Source: Afipia massiliensis
GTDB lineage: Bacteria > Pseudomonadota > Alphaproteobacteria > Rhizobiales > Xanthobacteraceae
Assembly (NCBI RefSeq): GCF_014203115.1
Contig: NZ_JACHIJ010000008.1
Span: 1 to 64,000 of the forward strand
Direction of reading: 5' to 3'
DNA length: 64,000 bases
Shown here piece after piece: positions 43,714-52,888 of the stretch. The translations under genes were made by a program, and so were the position numbers. The notes under the pieces were generated by a model that worked only from the letters and a program-made list of their open reading frames with translations, did not search any database and was not told where the DNA came from. Numbering within the stretch: the first letter of the stretch is position 1; each line of letters begins with the position of its first letter.

Positions 43714-44961
43714 ATGGCCAAGAAAACGACAGGATCCATCTCTCGCCGCCGCTTGCTGACGACCGCCAGCGCTGGTGCTGTTCTGGCAGCCTCGCCGTTT
43801 CGCATCAATCTGCTCCAGGCACAGGAAGCGACCATCAAGGTCGGATTTCCAGTCCCGCTGACCGGTCCGTATGGCACCGAAGCGCAGGATCAGGTGCGTG
43901 CAGCGGAAGTCGCTATCGCTGAGTTCAATGAGGCAGGCGGCCTCAATGGCCGGAAGGCCGAGTTGCTCGTGCGCGACGACAAGCTCAATCCGGGCGAGGC
44001 GGCGACCCGCACGCTGGAACTGATCGAGAAGGAAAAGGTCAACTTCATCGTTGGCAGTCTGTCTGCGTCGGTGCAGCTCGCGGTGAACAACGTCACCAAG
44101 GAACGGAAGATCATCTACAACTCGATCAGCCAGTCCGATGAAATCAACGAGGTCAAGGATTTCAGCAAATATACGTTCCACGAAGCTCTCACGCCGCACC
44201 TGACTGCGGGTGCCGTCGGACGTTATGCGTTCCCGAAGTTTGGCAAGAAGGTTGCGTTCCTTACGGCGGACTATGCCTATGGTCATGAAATGGTGCGCGG
44301 CTTCCAGGAAGCCGGTAAGGCATTTGGGGTCGAAAGCCTCGTCGATATTCGGCATCCGCTCGGCACTACCGACTTCTCGGCGCTGCTGCCGCGCATCCAG
44401 GCGCTGAAGCCGGATATCCTCGTCATCAGCAACTTCGGCCGCGATCAGCAAATCGCGCTTAAGCAGGCCACCGACTTCGGCATGAAGAAGAGTATGAAGA
44501 TCGTTGCGCCGATCCTGCTTTACACCGGCCGAATTGCTGCCGGTGCGCAGGCATTCGAGGGCGTCATCGGTGGAACCTCGTACTATTGGGGCATCGAGGA
44601 CAAGGTTGCGTCCGCGAAGGCGTTCAACGATCGTTTCCGAAAGATGCACGGTGGCAAGGTGCCGTCGGATTACGGCGCGCTGGGCTACGCTGGCGTAAAG
44701 ACATTGCTGATGGGAGCCAAGGCTGCCGGCACCACTGATACCGATAAGGTCATTGAGGCCGTCGAAGCGCTCAAGTACGACTACTATAAGGGCCCTGAGT
44801 ACTATCGCAAGTGCGACCACCAGGCTGTGCAGTCGGTTCTCATCATCGAATCCAAATCAAAGCCTGAGAAGGGCGATGCCGACGTCTTCAACGTCCTCGC
44901 CACTGAGGAGCCGAGCGAAAAGAACCTGCGCACCTGCGAAGCGCTCGGCCACAAGTCCTGA
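43714..44961 (+). CDS. Liv-type ABC transporter substrate-binding protein, Tat exported
   Basis: The 415-residue precursor has a twin-arginine signal, with SRRRLLTTASAGAVLAAS at residues 10-27, so it is probably exported folded. The mature part starts near TIKVGFPVPLTGPYGTEAQD and has the Peripla_BP_6 fold. The first transporter of this window uses a Sec signal instead. It sits directly after the second hydroxylase and likely brings in that pathway's substrate. Confidence 0.9.
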   Translation: MAKKTTGSISRRRLLTTASAGAVLAASPFRINLLQAQEATIKVGFPVPLTGPYGTEAQDQVRAAEVAIAEFNEAGGLNGRKAELLVRDDKLNPGEAATRTLELIEKEKVNFIVGSLSASVQLAVNNVTKERKIIYNSISQSDEINEVKDFSKYTFHEALTPHLTAGAVGRYAFPKFGKKVAFLTADYAYGHEMVRGFQEAGKAFGVESLVDIRHPLGTTDFSALLPRIQALKPDILVISNFGRDQQIALKQATDFGMKKSMKIVAPILLYTGRIAAGAQAFEGVIGGTSYYWGIEDKVASAKAFNDRFRKMHGGKVPSDYGALGYAGVKTLLMGAKAAGTTDTDKVIEAVEALKYDYYKGPEYYRKCDHQAVQSVLIIESKSKPEKGDADVFNVLATEEPSEKNLRTCEALGHKS

Positions 44962-44977
44962 ACCATTTGAACTAACG

Positions 44978-45004
44978 GACGCGCGTCCATCATGGGCGCG
45001 CGTC
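44978..45004 (+). promoter_or_regulatory. Stem-loop between binding-protein and permease genes
   Basis: GACGCGCG and CGCGCGTC form an 8-base stem around an 11-base loop. It lies 16 bases after the binding-protein stop and 16 bases before the permease ATG. With no clear U-run it may protect the upstream message or lower readthrough, giving more binding protein than permease. Confidence 0.5.
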
Positions 45005-45020
45005 TTCTCTGGAGATATCC

Positions 45021-45905
45021 ATGGCCGGTATGAGTTTCGATCTGATCGCGTTGCAATTGTTCACCGGTCTGGCGCTCGGCGCGATTTACGTGCTGTTCGC
45101 CATTGGGCTGTCGCTGATCTTCGGCATGTTGACCGTTGTGAACTTCGCACACGGTGCCTTCTATATGGTCGGCGCATATGTCGGGCTGTTCCTCCTCTCG
45201 CTGGGAGGAAACTTCTGGCTTTGCCTCATTGCGGTTCCCTTGATCGTCGGCACCATCGGTCTCGTTGTTGAGCGGTTCCTGATCCGGCCACTGTATGGCC
45301 GCGGCATCGACTATCCACTGCTTCTGACATTCGGCCTCAGCTATGTGATGGTCGAACTCATCCGTATTGCGTTCGGCAAGAGCGGCTATCCGTTCGACAC
45401 GCCTGAGATCCTGCAGGGCGCGGTCAATATCGGCGTCGGATATTTTCCGCTCTATCGCCTGTTCGTTATCGGTATCGCGGCGGCAGTTCTTCTGGGTCTC
45501 TGGCTCTTCCTCGAGCGCACGAGCTTCGGCCTGATCATCCGCGCAGGTGCGCGAGATCCCCAGATTGTCCGCGTGCTCGGCGTCAACGTCTCGCAGGTCT
45601 GGCTGTTTGTTTTCGGCATCGGCTCCGGGATCGCGGCATTGGCCGGGCTTCTCGCGGCGCCGCTGCAAGGTGTTATCCCTGAAATGGGGGCGACGATACT
45701 TGCCGAGGCGTTTGTCGTGACAGTCGTCGGCGGCATGGGCTCGATCGGGGGCGCGGTCATCGCCGGTCTTCTCGTTGGCGTGGTCGTCAGCATGACGTCG
45801 CTGTTCGCGCCCGAAATGGCCAAGGTTTCGATCTTTGCCTTGATGGCAGTAGTTCTTCTCGTCCGTCCGCAAGGCTTCTTCGGCCGTGCCGGGCTCATGA
45901 GCTGA
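45021..45905 (+). CDS. livH: ABC transporter permease, LivH type (second set)
   Basis: The 294-residue membrane protein has about eight helices, with FGMLTVVNFAHGAFYMVGAYVG near residue 34 and TVVGGMGSIGGAVIAG near 235. It pairs with the LivM-type permease encoded 13 bases downstream. Confidence 0.9.
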   Translation: MAGMSFDLIALQLFTGLALGAIYVLFAIGLSLIFGMLTVVNFAHGAFYMVGAYVGLFLLSLGGNFWLCLIAVPLIVGTIGLVVERFLIRPLYGRGIDYPLLLTFGLSYVMVELIRIAFGKSGYPFDTPEILQGAVNIGVGYFPLYRLFVIGIAAAVLLGLWLFLERTSFGLIIRAGARDPQIVRVLGVNVSQVWLFVFGIGSGIAALAGLLAAPLQGVIPEMGATILAEAFVVTVVGGMGSIGGAVIAGLLVGVVVSMTSLFAPEMAKVSIFALMAVVLLVRPQGFFGRAGLMS

Positions 45906-45918
45906 GGCGAGCAAAACA

Positions 45919-46905
45919 ATGAATGAACTTTCACAGACTCTGAACCAGCCGGGCGTTGCTTCGGCAAGCTGGTTCGATTTCGCCAAGCGTCATCGGGCTA
46001 TCCTTGCCAGCATTTTCGTGCTGGTGTTTCCCCTGGTGATGCCGTTCACGGCATTGGCCGTGAACATCCTGATTTACGGACTCTACGCGCTCGGGTTCAA
46101 CCTGTTGTTCGGATATCTCGGGCTGCTGTCGTTCGGGCACGCAGCGCTTTTCGGAACCGGATCCTATCTCTGCGGCATCGCAATCGTGCATTTCGGGTTG
46201 CCGTGGTATCTCGCCATCGTGGTCGGAATTATCGGCGGTGCCGTCATGGCGGCGGCGATCGGCGCACTGGCGATCCGCACTCGCGGCATCTATTTCGCCA
46301 TGGTGACGATGGCGTTGTCGCAATGTGTCTTCTATCTTTTCTATCAGGCAGTCGATTGGACCGGCGGCGAGAACGGCCTGCGCGGAATCAATGTCCGGAC
46401 CATCGATGTACTTGGGTTGAAGTTCGACTTCATCAATCCGTTGACCCGCTACTATGTCGTCGCTGCGTTCGTCATCATGGCGTTGTTTGTGCTGTCGCGG
46501 ATTCTGGCGTCGCCGTTTGGTGCCGTCATCGAAGCCATCCGTGAGAACGAAGCGCGGGCGCGGGCCTCCGGATATGATGTGACGCGGACGCGGTTGATCA
46601 CCTTCATTCTGTCCGGTGCATTCTGCGGCTTGGCCGGCGCGCTGATGGCGCTGCATCTGTCGATCGTTCCGATCGAGATTCTGCATATCGAGACGTCCGG
46701 CATGGTGGTGATGATGTCACTGCTGGGAGGAATGGGCACATTCTTCGGCCCGTTCGTCGGCGCGGCTGTTTTCCTGTTGCTCGAGAATCTGGTCTCAATC
46801 TGGACGGTCCATTGGCAATTGATTGTCGGTGCGGTGTTCGTGGTTTGCGTGCTGTTCTTCCCGGCCGGAATCTGGGGAACGATCTTGAAGTGGGTCAATA
46901 AATGA
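45919..46905 (+). CDS. livM: ABC transporter permease, LivM type (second set)
   Basis: The 328-residue protein has about ten helices and the marks FGYLGLLSFGHAALFGTGSY near residue 60 and IRTRGIYFAMVTMALSQ near 115. Its stop overlaps the ATG of the ATPase gene. It forms the channel with the preceding permease. Confidence 0.9.
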   Translation: MNELSQTLNQPGVASASWFDFAKRHRAILASIFVLVFPLVMPFTALAVNILIYGLYALGFNLLFGYLGLLSFGHAALFGTGSYLCGIAIVHFGLPWYLAIVVGIIGGAVMAAAIGALAIRTRGIYFAMVTMALSQCVFYLFYQAVDWTGGENGLRGINVRTIDVLGLKFDFINPLTRYYVVAAFVIMALFVLSRILASPFGAVIEAIRENEARARASGYDVTRTRLITFILSGAFCGLAGALMALHLSIVPIEILHIETSGMVVMMSLLGGMGTFFGPFVGAAVFLLLENLVSIWTVHWQLIVGAVFVVCVLFFPAGIWGTILKWVNK

Positions 46906-47669
46906 CGTCGGCAGACACATCCTCGCAGGTTATTCTGCGCACCACTGGTGTGAGCAAATCGTTCGGGAAGTTCGTAGCCCTGAACAATATCTCTGCCGAG
47001 TTCTCGCGGAATGCGATCACGTCCATTATCGGGCCGAACGGCGCCGGGAAGAGCACCTATTTCAATCTTTTGTCGGGTGCTTTTCCTCCGTCTGCTGGCA
47101 AGGTCGAGTTCGAGGGACGTGACGTCACTAATATTGCGCAGCACGAGTTTGCGCATATGGGCATCGCCAAGTCCTTCCAGATTACCAACGTTTTCCCGCT
47201 GCTGACGACGCGTGAAAATGTTCGCGTTGGGCTGCAGGCGTTCGTCTCGCGTTACAATATTTGGCGACCGCGGGCCAAGCTCCCCGGACTTGTCGAAAAA
47301 GCCGATGCGCTGCTTGCGCAGGTAGGACTTTGGGACAGACGCGAACGGCTGGCGAAAGAACTCGCGCATGGCGAACAGCGCGCGCTCGAAATCGGAATGG
47401 CGCTGGCCGCCAGTCCGCGGCTGTTGCTGCTGGACGAACCGACGGCAGGCATGAGCCCGGAAGAGACCCGGGTGATGATGGACCTCATTGTCAAACTGGC
47501 CAAGGAGCGCACCGTCATTCTGGTCGAGCACAAGATGAAACTGGTGATGGGTATCAGCGACCGGGTGCTCGTGCTTCATCATGGCGAACTGCTCGCGCAG
47601 GGAACGCCGACGGACGTCCGCCAGAACGAACAGGTCAAGCGGGTCTATCTTGGCCAGCGGGAGCACTGA
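46902..47669 (+). CDS. livG: ABC transporter ATP-binding protein, LivG type (second set)
   Basis: The 255-residue ATPase has Walker A GPNGAGKST near residue 44, a signature region ELAHGEQRALEIG, and Walker B LLLLDEPTAGM near 175, with VEHKM after it. The signature differs slightly from LSGGQ, as is usual for LivG proteins. It overlaps the livM-type gene by 4 bases. Confidence 0.9.
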   Translation: MTSADTSSQVILRTTGVSKSFGKFVALNNISAEFSRNAITSIIGPNGAGKSTYFNLLSGAFPPSAGKVEFEGRDVTNIAQHEFAHMGIAKSFQITNVFPLLTTRENVRVGLQAFVSRYNIWRPRAKLPGLVEKADALLAQVGLWDRRERLAKELAHGEQRALEIGMALAASPRLLLLDEPTAGMSPEETRVMMDLIVKLAKERTVILVEHKMKLVMGISDRVLVLHHGELLAQGTPTDVRQNEQVKRVYLGQREH

Positions 47670-47673
47670 AACG

Positions 47674-48378
47674 ATGTTGCGTGTCGAAAATCTCAACTCC
47701 TGGTACGGCGCAAGCCACGTGTTGCAGGACATCGGCCTTGAGGTGAACAAGGGCGAGATCGTCTGCCTGATCGGCCGTAACGGCGCAGGCAAAACCACGA
47801 CCTTGAAGTCAATCATCGGCCTTTTGGACAAGACCCGCGGGTCGGTGACGTTCAAGGGCAAGGAAGTGCTGGGCCAGCCGGCGCATGTCCGCTTCGGCCT
47901 GGGACTGGCCTATGTCCCCGAGGAACGCCGGATCGTGCAGGGACTGAGTGTACGGGAAAACCTGCGGCTCGGCCTCGTTGCGTCGCCCGACAAGAAAGAC
48001 GAGGTTAGGCGCATCGCTCAGATCGCCGAGATTTTCCCGCGCCTTGCGGAGCGGTTGGATCAGGAAGCCGTCACGATGTCCGGCGGCGAGCAGCAGATGC
48101 TTGCGATCGCGCGCGCCATGATCGCCCGGCCGGACCTCATTATGCTCGATGAGCCTTCAGAGGGCATCATGCCGGTGCTCGTCGATGAGATGTTCGAACT
48201 GTTCCGGAAGATGAAGTCGGAAGGGACGACCATTCTGCTTGTCGAGCAGAACGTGGAACTGGCGCTCGATATCGCCGATCGTGCCTACGTGCTGGATCAG
48301 GGTTCTGTTGTGCATCACGCGACCGCAGTCGCGCTGCTGGCCGACGATGAAATCAAGGAGCGTTACTGCTCGGTCTAG
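47674..48378 (+). CDS. livF: ABC transporter ATP-binding protein, LivF type (second set)
   Basis: The 234-residue ATPase starts at the ATG at 47674, 4 bases after the previous stop; a frame reaching 47581 overlaps the upstream gene and is not needed. Walker A is GRNGAGKTT, the signature MSGGEQQM, and Walker B LIMLDEPSEGI. It ends the transporter operon that starts with the hydroxylase at 39.9 kb. Confidence 0.9.
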   Translation: MLRVENLNSWYGASHVLQDIGLEVNKGEIVCLIGRNGAGKTTTLKSIIGLLDKTRGSVTFKGKEVLGQPAHVRFGLGLAYVPEERRIVQGLSVRENLRLGLVASPDKKDEVRRIAQIAEIFPRLAERLDQEAVTMSGGEQQMLAIARAMIARPDLIMLDEPSEGIMPVLVDEMFELFRKMKSEGTTILLVEQNVELALDIADRAYVLDQGSVVHHATAVALLADDEIKERYCSV

Positions 48379-48414
48379 CCAAGGGCTAGCCGACGCATTC
48401 GCTCGTCCATTAAA

Positions 48415-48428
48415 TTATCGATCGATAA
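48415..48428. promoter_or_regulatory. Putative operator of the second regulon, copy 3
   Basis: TTATCGATCGATAA is a perfect 14-base palindrome 22 bases before the cyclase-family gene. It is the best of the three copies of this motif. Confidence 0.6.
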
Positions 48429-48449
48429 ATAAAATAAGGAAGCACCATC

Positions 48450-49400
48450 ATGAAAGTCGACAGAGCCGCTATCTATGAAGCTGCCAAGAAACTCTCGAAC
48501 TGGGGCCGCTGGGGCGCGGACGATCAGATCGGAACGCTCAACAACGTCACTCCGGAAGACGTTATCAACGCAGGCAAACTGATCAAGAAGGGGAAGGTCT
48601 TCGCGCTCGGCCTGTCGCTGAAGGAGCCGATTCAGTCCGGATTGTTCGGTGGCCGCTGGAATCCGATCCACACCATGCTGGCGACGGGCACCGACGCTGC
48701 TGCGGGCAATCAGGACATCCCGTCACCCTATCTGCGCTATGCCGACGACGCGATCAATATGCCATGTCAGGCTTCGACGCAGTGGGACGCTCTCTGTCAC
48801 ATCTTTCTCGATGACAAGATGTACAACGGCTATGACGCCAAGCTCGTCGATGCGCGCGGCGCCAAGAAGCTCGGTATCGAGCATACGCGCGACAAGATGG
48901 CAGGTCGCGGGGTCTTGCTCGATATGGCCCGTTTCAAGGGTGTTGAATCGCTCGACGACGGCTATGCGATCACCAACGCGGATCTCGATGCGTGCGCGAA
49001 AAAGCAGGGCGTCGAAATTCGCAAGGGCGACTTCGTGATTGTCCGCACCGGCCATCAGGAGCGTTGCCTGAAGAAAAAAGATTGGTCTGGATACGCGGGC
49101 GGCGATGCACCGGGCATGGCGTTTGAGACCTGCTACTGGATTCGCGAAAAGGACATCGCTGCGATCTGCACCGATACTTGGGGATGCGAGGTCCGCCCGA
49201 ACGAGACCAACGAGGCCAATCAGCCTTGGCATTGGGTGGTGATCCCTGCCATCGGGATTTCCATGGGCGAAATCTTCTATCTGAAGGAACTGGCAGAAGA
49301 TTGTGCGCAGGATAAGGTGTATGAATTCTTCTTCGCCGCGCCGCCGATGCATTTGCCGGGCGCGGCCGGATCGCCGATCAATCCTCAGGCAATCAAGTAA
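48450..49400 (+). CDS. Cyclase-family hydrolase (kynurenine-formamidase/isatin-hydrolase-like fold)
   Basis: The 316-residue protein matches the cyclase family (Pfam PF04199). The usual metal motif HxGTHxDxPxH is replaced by QASTQWDALCH, where the first two histidines are missing but an aspartate and last histidine remain. This variant occurs in a large uncharacterised branch of the family. It may hydrolyse a cyclic or acyl amide or lactone, but this is not known. It leads an operon with a histidinol-dehydrogenase-like enzyme 15 bases downstream. Confidence 0.8.
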   Translation: MKVDRAAIYEAAKKLSNWGRWGADDQIGTLNNVTPEDVINAGKLIKKGKVFALGLSLKEPIQSGLFGGRWNPIHTMLATGTDAAAGNQDIPSPYLRYADDAINMPCQASTQWDALCHIFLDDKMYNGYDAKLVDARGAKKLGIEHTRDKMAGRGVLLDMARFKGVESLDDGYAITNADLDACAKKQGVEIRKGDFVIVRTGHQERCLKKKDWSGYAGGDAPGMAFETCYWIREKDIAAICTDTWGCEVRPNETNEANQPWHWVVIPAIGISMGEIFYLKELAEDCAQDKVYEFFFAAPPMHLPGAAGSPINPQAIK

Positions 49401-49415
49401 TCGCGGAGAAATCTG

Positions 49416-50723
49416 ATGGCAAAGTATCTCAAGCGCAGCCGGGATGCTGCCCAGCGGGCTGAAGACGATTCAAAGGTTCGTACCGCCGTCGAAGGGATTC
49501 TTGCGGACATCGAGAAGCGCGGCGATGATGCGGTTCGCGAACTGTCAGTGAAGTTCGACCAGTGGGACCGCAAGGACTACCGGCTGACCGATGCCGAGAT
49601 CAAGGATTGCGTCGGGCAGCTTTCCAAGCGGAACATCGACGACATCAAGTTCGCGCAGGAGCAAGTGCGCAATTTCGCCCAGCACCAGCGCGACTCGATG
49701 AAAGACGTCGAGGTCGAGACGCTGCCGGGCGTCGTCCTCGGTCACAAGAACATTCCGGTCAATTCCGTGGGCTGCTATGTCCCCGGTGGAAAGTATCCGC
49801 TGCTGGCGTCTGCCCACATGTCTGTGATCACTGCAAAGGTTGCCGGCGTTTCACGCATCATCACCTGTGCGCCGCCGTTCCAGGGCAAGCCGGCTCCGGC
49901 CATTGTCGCCGCGCAGCATCTTGCAGGTGCGGATGTCATCTATTGCCTCGGCGGCATTCAGGCTGTCGGCGCAATGGCGATTGGGACGGCGTCGATCGCA
50001 CCGGTCGACATGTTGGTCGGTCCGGGCAATGCGTTCGTCGCGGAAGCGAAGCGTCAGCTTTATGGGCGTGTCGGCATCGACTTGTTCGCGGGCCCGACCG
50101 AAACGCTGGTGATCGCCGACGACACCGTGGACGGCGAGATCTGCGCGACCGATTTGCTTGGGCAGGCTGAGCACGGACCAAATTCCCCCGCGATCCTGCT
50201 CACTAACTCCGAGAAACTCGCACGCGAGACCATGGCGGAAATCGAGCGCCTCCTGAAGATCCTGCCGACCGGAGCTGTCGCAGCCAAGGCGTGGGAAGAT
50301 TATGGCGAAGTGATCGTCTGCGATTCCGAAGAGGAAATGGTGAAGGAAGCAGATCGCATCGCCTCCGAGCACGTGCAAGTGATGACCCGGGATCCGGATT
50401 ACTTCCTGAAGAACATGACCAACTATGGCGCGTTGTTCTTGGGAGCGCGCACTAACGTGGCCTACGGCGACAAGGTGATCGGCACCAACCACACCCTGCC
50501 GACCAACAAGGCGGCACGTTACACCGGTGGTCTGTGGGTCGGTAAGTTCCTCAAGACCGTGACGTACCAGCGTGTCTTGACGGACGAAGCATCTGCCATG
50601 ATCGGCGAATATTGCTCGCGCCTCTGCATGCTGGAAGGTTTTGCCGGTCATGCGGAGCAGGCCAATGTTCGCGTCCGGCGTTATGGCGGGCGCAACGTGC
50701 CGTATGCGAGCGCCGCCGAATGA
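49416..50723 (+). CDS. Histidinol-dehydrogenase-like enzyme (HpsN-like)
   Basis: The 435-residue protein has the whole HisD fold: [17 protein letters not shown] near residue 128, [21 protein letters not shown] near 202, [12 protein letters not shown] near 310 with the catalytic Glu and His, and [18 protein letters not shown] near 349. It stands outside any histidine operon, and the [16 protein letters not shown] part fits the sulfopropanediol dehydrogenase (HpsN) branch. It probably oxidises an alcohol in two steps to an acid. The substrate is not known; sulfopropanediol is one possibility. Confidence 0.83.
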   Translation: MAKYLKRSRDAAQRAEDDSKVRTAVEGILADIEKRGDDAVRELSVKFDQWDRKDYRLTDAEIKDCVGQLSKRNIDDIKFAQEQVRNFAQHQRDSMKDVEVETLPGVVLGHKNIPVNSVGCYVPGGKYPLLASAHMSVITAKVAGVSRIITCAPPFQGKPAPAIVAAQHLAGADVIYCLGGIQAVGAMAIGTASIAPVDMLVGPGNAFVAEAKRQLYGRVGIDLFAGPTETLVIADDTVDGEICATDLLGQAEHGPNSPAILLTNSEKLARETMAEIERLLKILPTGAVAAKAWEDYGEVIVCDSEEEMVKEADRIASEHVQVMTRDPDYFLKNMTNYGALFLGARTNVAYGDKVIGTNHTLPTNKAARYTGGLWVGKFLKTVTYQRVLTDEASAMIGEYCSRLCMLEGFAGHAEQANVRVRRYGGRNVPYASAAE

Positions 50724-51493
50724 GCGGCCTGTCGCTGCCGACAACGCCGACCTTCCAGCTGGATGGCCGGCGTGCGTTGGTCACCGGCGCAGGCCGTGGC
50801 ATCGGCCTGGCCGCGGTCACGGCGCTGGCGGAAGCGGGTGCACATGTCACGCTGTGCGCACGTACCGCGAGCGAGATCGACGAAGCGGCAGCGGCTCTGC
50901 GCAAGAAGGGCTTTTCGGCAGATACACTCGCGCTCGATGTGACGGAGGTGGCGGCCTTCCGCGCGGCGATTGACGCGCGGGAGCCGTTTCATGCTTTCGT
51001 CAATAATGCGGGGACCAACCGGCCAAATCCCTTCACTGATGTGCCGGTTGAAGATTTCGACGTCGTGATGAACCTGAACGTGCGCGCTGCCTACTTCGCG
51101 GCACAGTCTGTTGCCAGGCGAATGGTCGCGGCCGGCGTGCGTGGCTCGATCATCAACATGTCTTCGCAGATGGGGCATGTCGGCGGCGCCAACCGTTCGC
51201 TCTATTGCGCGTCGAAATGGGCGATGGAAGGCTTCTCCAAGGCGATGGCGATTGACCTTGCTCTGCAAGGCATTCGCGTGAACACGTTATGTCCCACCTT
51301 CATCGAGACGCCGATGACAAGGCCTTTCTTCGAGAACGCTGCTTTCAAGGAGAGCGTACTCTCGAAGATCAAGCTCGGACGTCTCGGCACGGTCGAGGAT
51401 TTGATGGGCGCGATCGTCTTCCTCGCCAGCGATGCGTCCGCGCTGATGACAGGCTCCTCGCTTATGATGGACGGCGGATGGACGGCGGACTGA
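50720..51493 (+). CDS. Short-chain dehydrogenase/reductase
   Basis: The 257-residue protein starts at the ATG at 50720, overlapping the previous stop (ATGA). It has the cofactor motif [12 protein letters not shown] near residue 21, NNAG near 95, and catalytic YCASK near 160, with [12 protein letters not shown] at the C-terminus. This is the classical SDR pattern. With the HisD-like enzyme it may carry out a coupled alcohol oxidation. Confidence 0.88.
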   Translation: MSGLSLPTTPTFQLDGRRALVTGAGRGIGLAAVTALAEAGAHVTLCARTASEIDEAAAALRKKGFSADTLALDVTEVAAFRAAIDAREPFHAFVNNAGTNRPNPFTDVPVEDFDVVMNLNVRAAYFAAQSVARRMVAAGVRGSIINMSSQMGHVGGANRSLYCASKWAMEGFSKAMAIDLALQGIRVNTLCPTFIETPMTRPFFENAAFKESVLSKIKLGRLGTVEDLMGAIVFLASDASALMTGSSLMMDGGWTAD

Positions 51494-51517
51494 TGCCTCG
51501 CCCGTCAGCGCTGTGAG

Positions 51518-51817
51518 CTAAGGCAGTTGTAGCCGCGTTGCGTCGCATATCTGGATCGTCGATGGTTCGGACAGCATACTCCGCAGCGCCTTCACAAATT
51601 CGCGCGACGCCGGCACCTGAAAATGAGCTATTAGCGCCTGCCTGTCCGCCCATTGCTCGACGAATACGAAGCGAAGCGGATTTTCGCAGTCGATGTGTAC
51701 GGCATGCGAAATGCAGCCGGGTTCGGTGCGTGAGCGGTAAACGTGTTCCAGGCTGAGCCTACGAACCTCGTCGAATGTTTCGGATTTGGCCACGGCGTCT
51801 CCGGTCACGACAATCAT
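51518..51817 (-). CDS. Antibiotic-biosynthesis-monooxygenase (ABM/YgiN) domain protein
   Basis: The 99-residue protein has the ABM ferredoxin-like fold, with SLEHVYRSRTEPGCISHAVH near residue 22 and RFVFVEQWADRQALIAHF near 49. Members act as small quinol or polyketide monooxygenases, or have unknown roles. It is convergent with the SDR gene and lies after the terminator that closes glxR, so it may be transcribed alone. Confidence 0.78.
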   Translation of the reverse strand: MIVVTGDAVAKSETFDEVRRLSLEHVYRSRTEPGCISHAVHIDCENPLRFVFVEQWADRQALIAHFQVPASREFVKALRSMLSEPSTIQICDATRLQLP

Positions 51818-51906
51818 GTGTCTCTCCCCAAGCTGTCCTCACCAAGGCGGCTTTGCCAGCTGATAGATCGCGCGGGCAGACTACCCCATCGGGACGCTCA
51901 TAGAAG

Positions 51907-51937
51907 AGCGGCGCGGTGTTGATTTCACCGCGCCGCT
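51907..51937 (-). terminator. Hairpin after glxR
   Basis: A perfect 12-base stem, AGCGGCGCGGTG with CACCGCGCCGCT, surrounds a 7-base loop. On the minus strand it follows the glxR stop by 26 bases and is followed by CTTCTATG, a weak T-tract. It probably ends the gcl-hyi-glxR transcript. Confidence 0.65.
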
Positions 51938-51963
51938 AATTCAACTCAAGGTGTCGTAAGATC

Positions 51964-52851
51964 TTAGGCCTTGGCGACCTCGTGGCTCGCCATTGTCTCC
52001 AGCGCTTTCACCATCGCGGAATGGTCCCAGGCTTTGCCGCCTTGGGCCACACAGGAATTGAAGAGCTGCTGGGCCATCGACGTGTTCGGCAACGACAAGC
52101 CGAGCGCTCGCGCGCCGTCGAGTGCAAGGTTGAGGTCCTTCTGGTGCAGTTCGATGCGAAAGCCTGGATTGAATGTGCGTTTGATCATTCGCTCGCCATG
52201 CAATTCGAGGATGCGCGAGGTGGCAAGTCCGCCCATCAGCGCCTGCCGCACCAATGTCGGATCAGCGCCTGCCTTCGATGCGAACAGCAGGCCTTCGGCG
52301 ACAGCCTCGATGGTGAGCGCGACGATGATCTGATTGGCGACCTTGGTGGTCTGGCCGTCGCCGTTGCCGCCGATGAGGGTGACGTTCTTGCCCATCTTGT
52401 CGAACAATGGCTTGACGGTATCGAATGCACTTTGCGGTCCGCCTACCATGATGGTCAGCGACGCGGCTTTTGCGCCGACCTCGCCGCCGGAGACCGGTGC
52501 GTCCAGATAGTCAGCGCCCTTTGCATTGACCTTCTTTGCAAACTCCTTCGTCGCGATCGGCGAGATCGAGCTCATGTCGACAACAATCTTGCCTTTCGAA
52601 AGACCTTCCGCTACGCCACCCGCGTTAAAGAGAACGGACTCAACGTCCGGCGTGTCCGGCACCATGATGACCACGACGCTGGCTTTCTCCGCGATCTCCT
52701 TGCCGGACTTGCAGGCGATAGCGCCAGCGGCAACGAGGTCTTTCGACGCCGCAGATTTTTCCAGCACAAACAAGCGATGCCCGGCGGCCTGGAGGTGGCC
52801 CGCCATCGGCCGTCCCATGATGCCGAGGCCGATGAAACCGATATCGGTCAT
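51964..52851 (-). CDS. glxR: 2-hydroxy-3-oxopropionate (tartronate semialdehyde) reductase
   Basis: The 295-residue enzyme reduces tartronate semialdehyde to glycerate. The ATG at 52851 is chosen; the frame extends upstream but only into hyi. It has IGFIGLGIMGRPMAGHL near residue 3, DAPVSGGEVGAKAASLTIMVGG near 118, and a GDGQTTKVANQIIVAL segment with the catalytic lysine near 169. It is the third gene after gcl and hyi, which fixes the substrate. Confidence 0.92.
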   Translation of the reverse strand: MTDIGFIGLGIMGRPMAGHLQAAGHRLFVLEKSAASKDLVAAGAIACKSGKEIAEKASVVVIMVPDTPDVESVLFNAGGVAEGLSKGKIVVDMSSISPIATKEFAKKVNAKGADYLDAPVSGGEVGAKAASLTIMVGGPQSAFDTVKPLFDKMGKNVTLIGGNGDGQTTKVANQIIVALTIEAVAEGLLFASKAGADPTLVRQALMGGLATSRILELHGERMIKRTFNPGFRIELHQKDLNLALDGARALGLSLPNTSMAQQLFNSCVAQGGKAWDHSAMVKALETMASHEVAKA

Positions 52852-52888
52852 TTTGATCTCCCCAATCTGATCTTCCAAGTCTTCTTGA

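Noticed and set aside
49416..50723. Histidine biosynthesis hisD
   Set aside because: No other his genes are near, the neighbours are catabolic, and the sequence fits the HpsN-like branch better.
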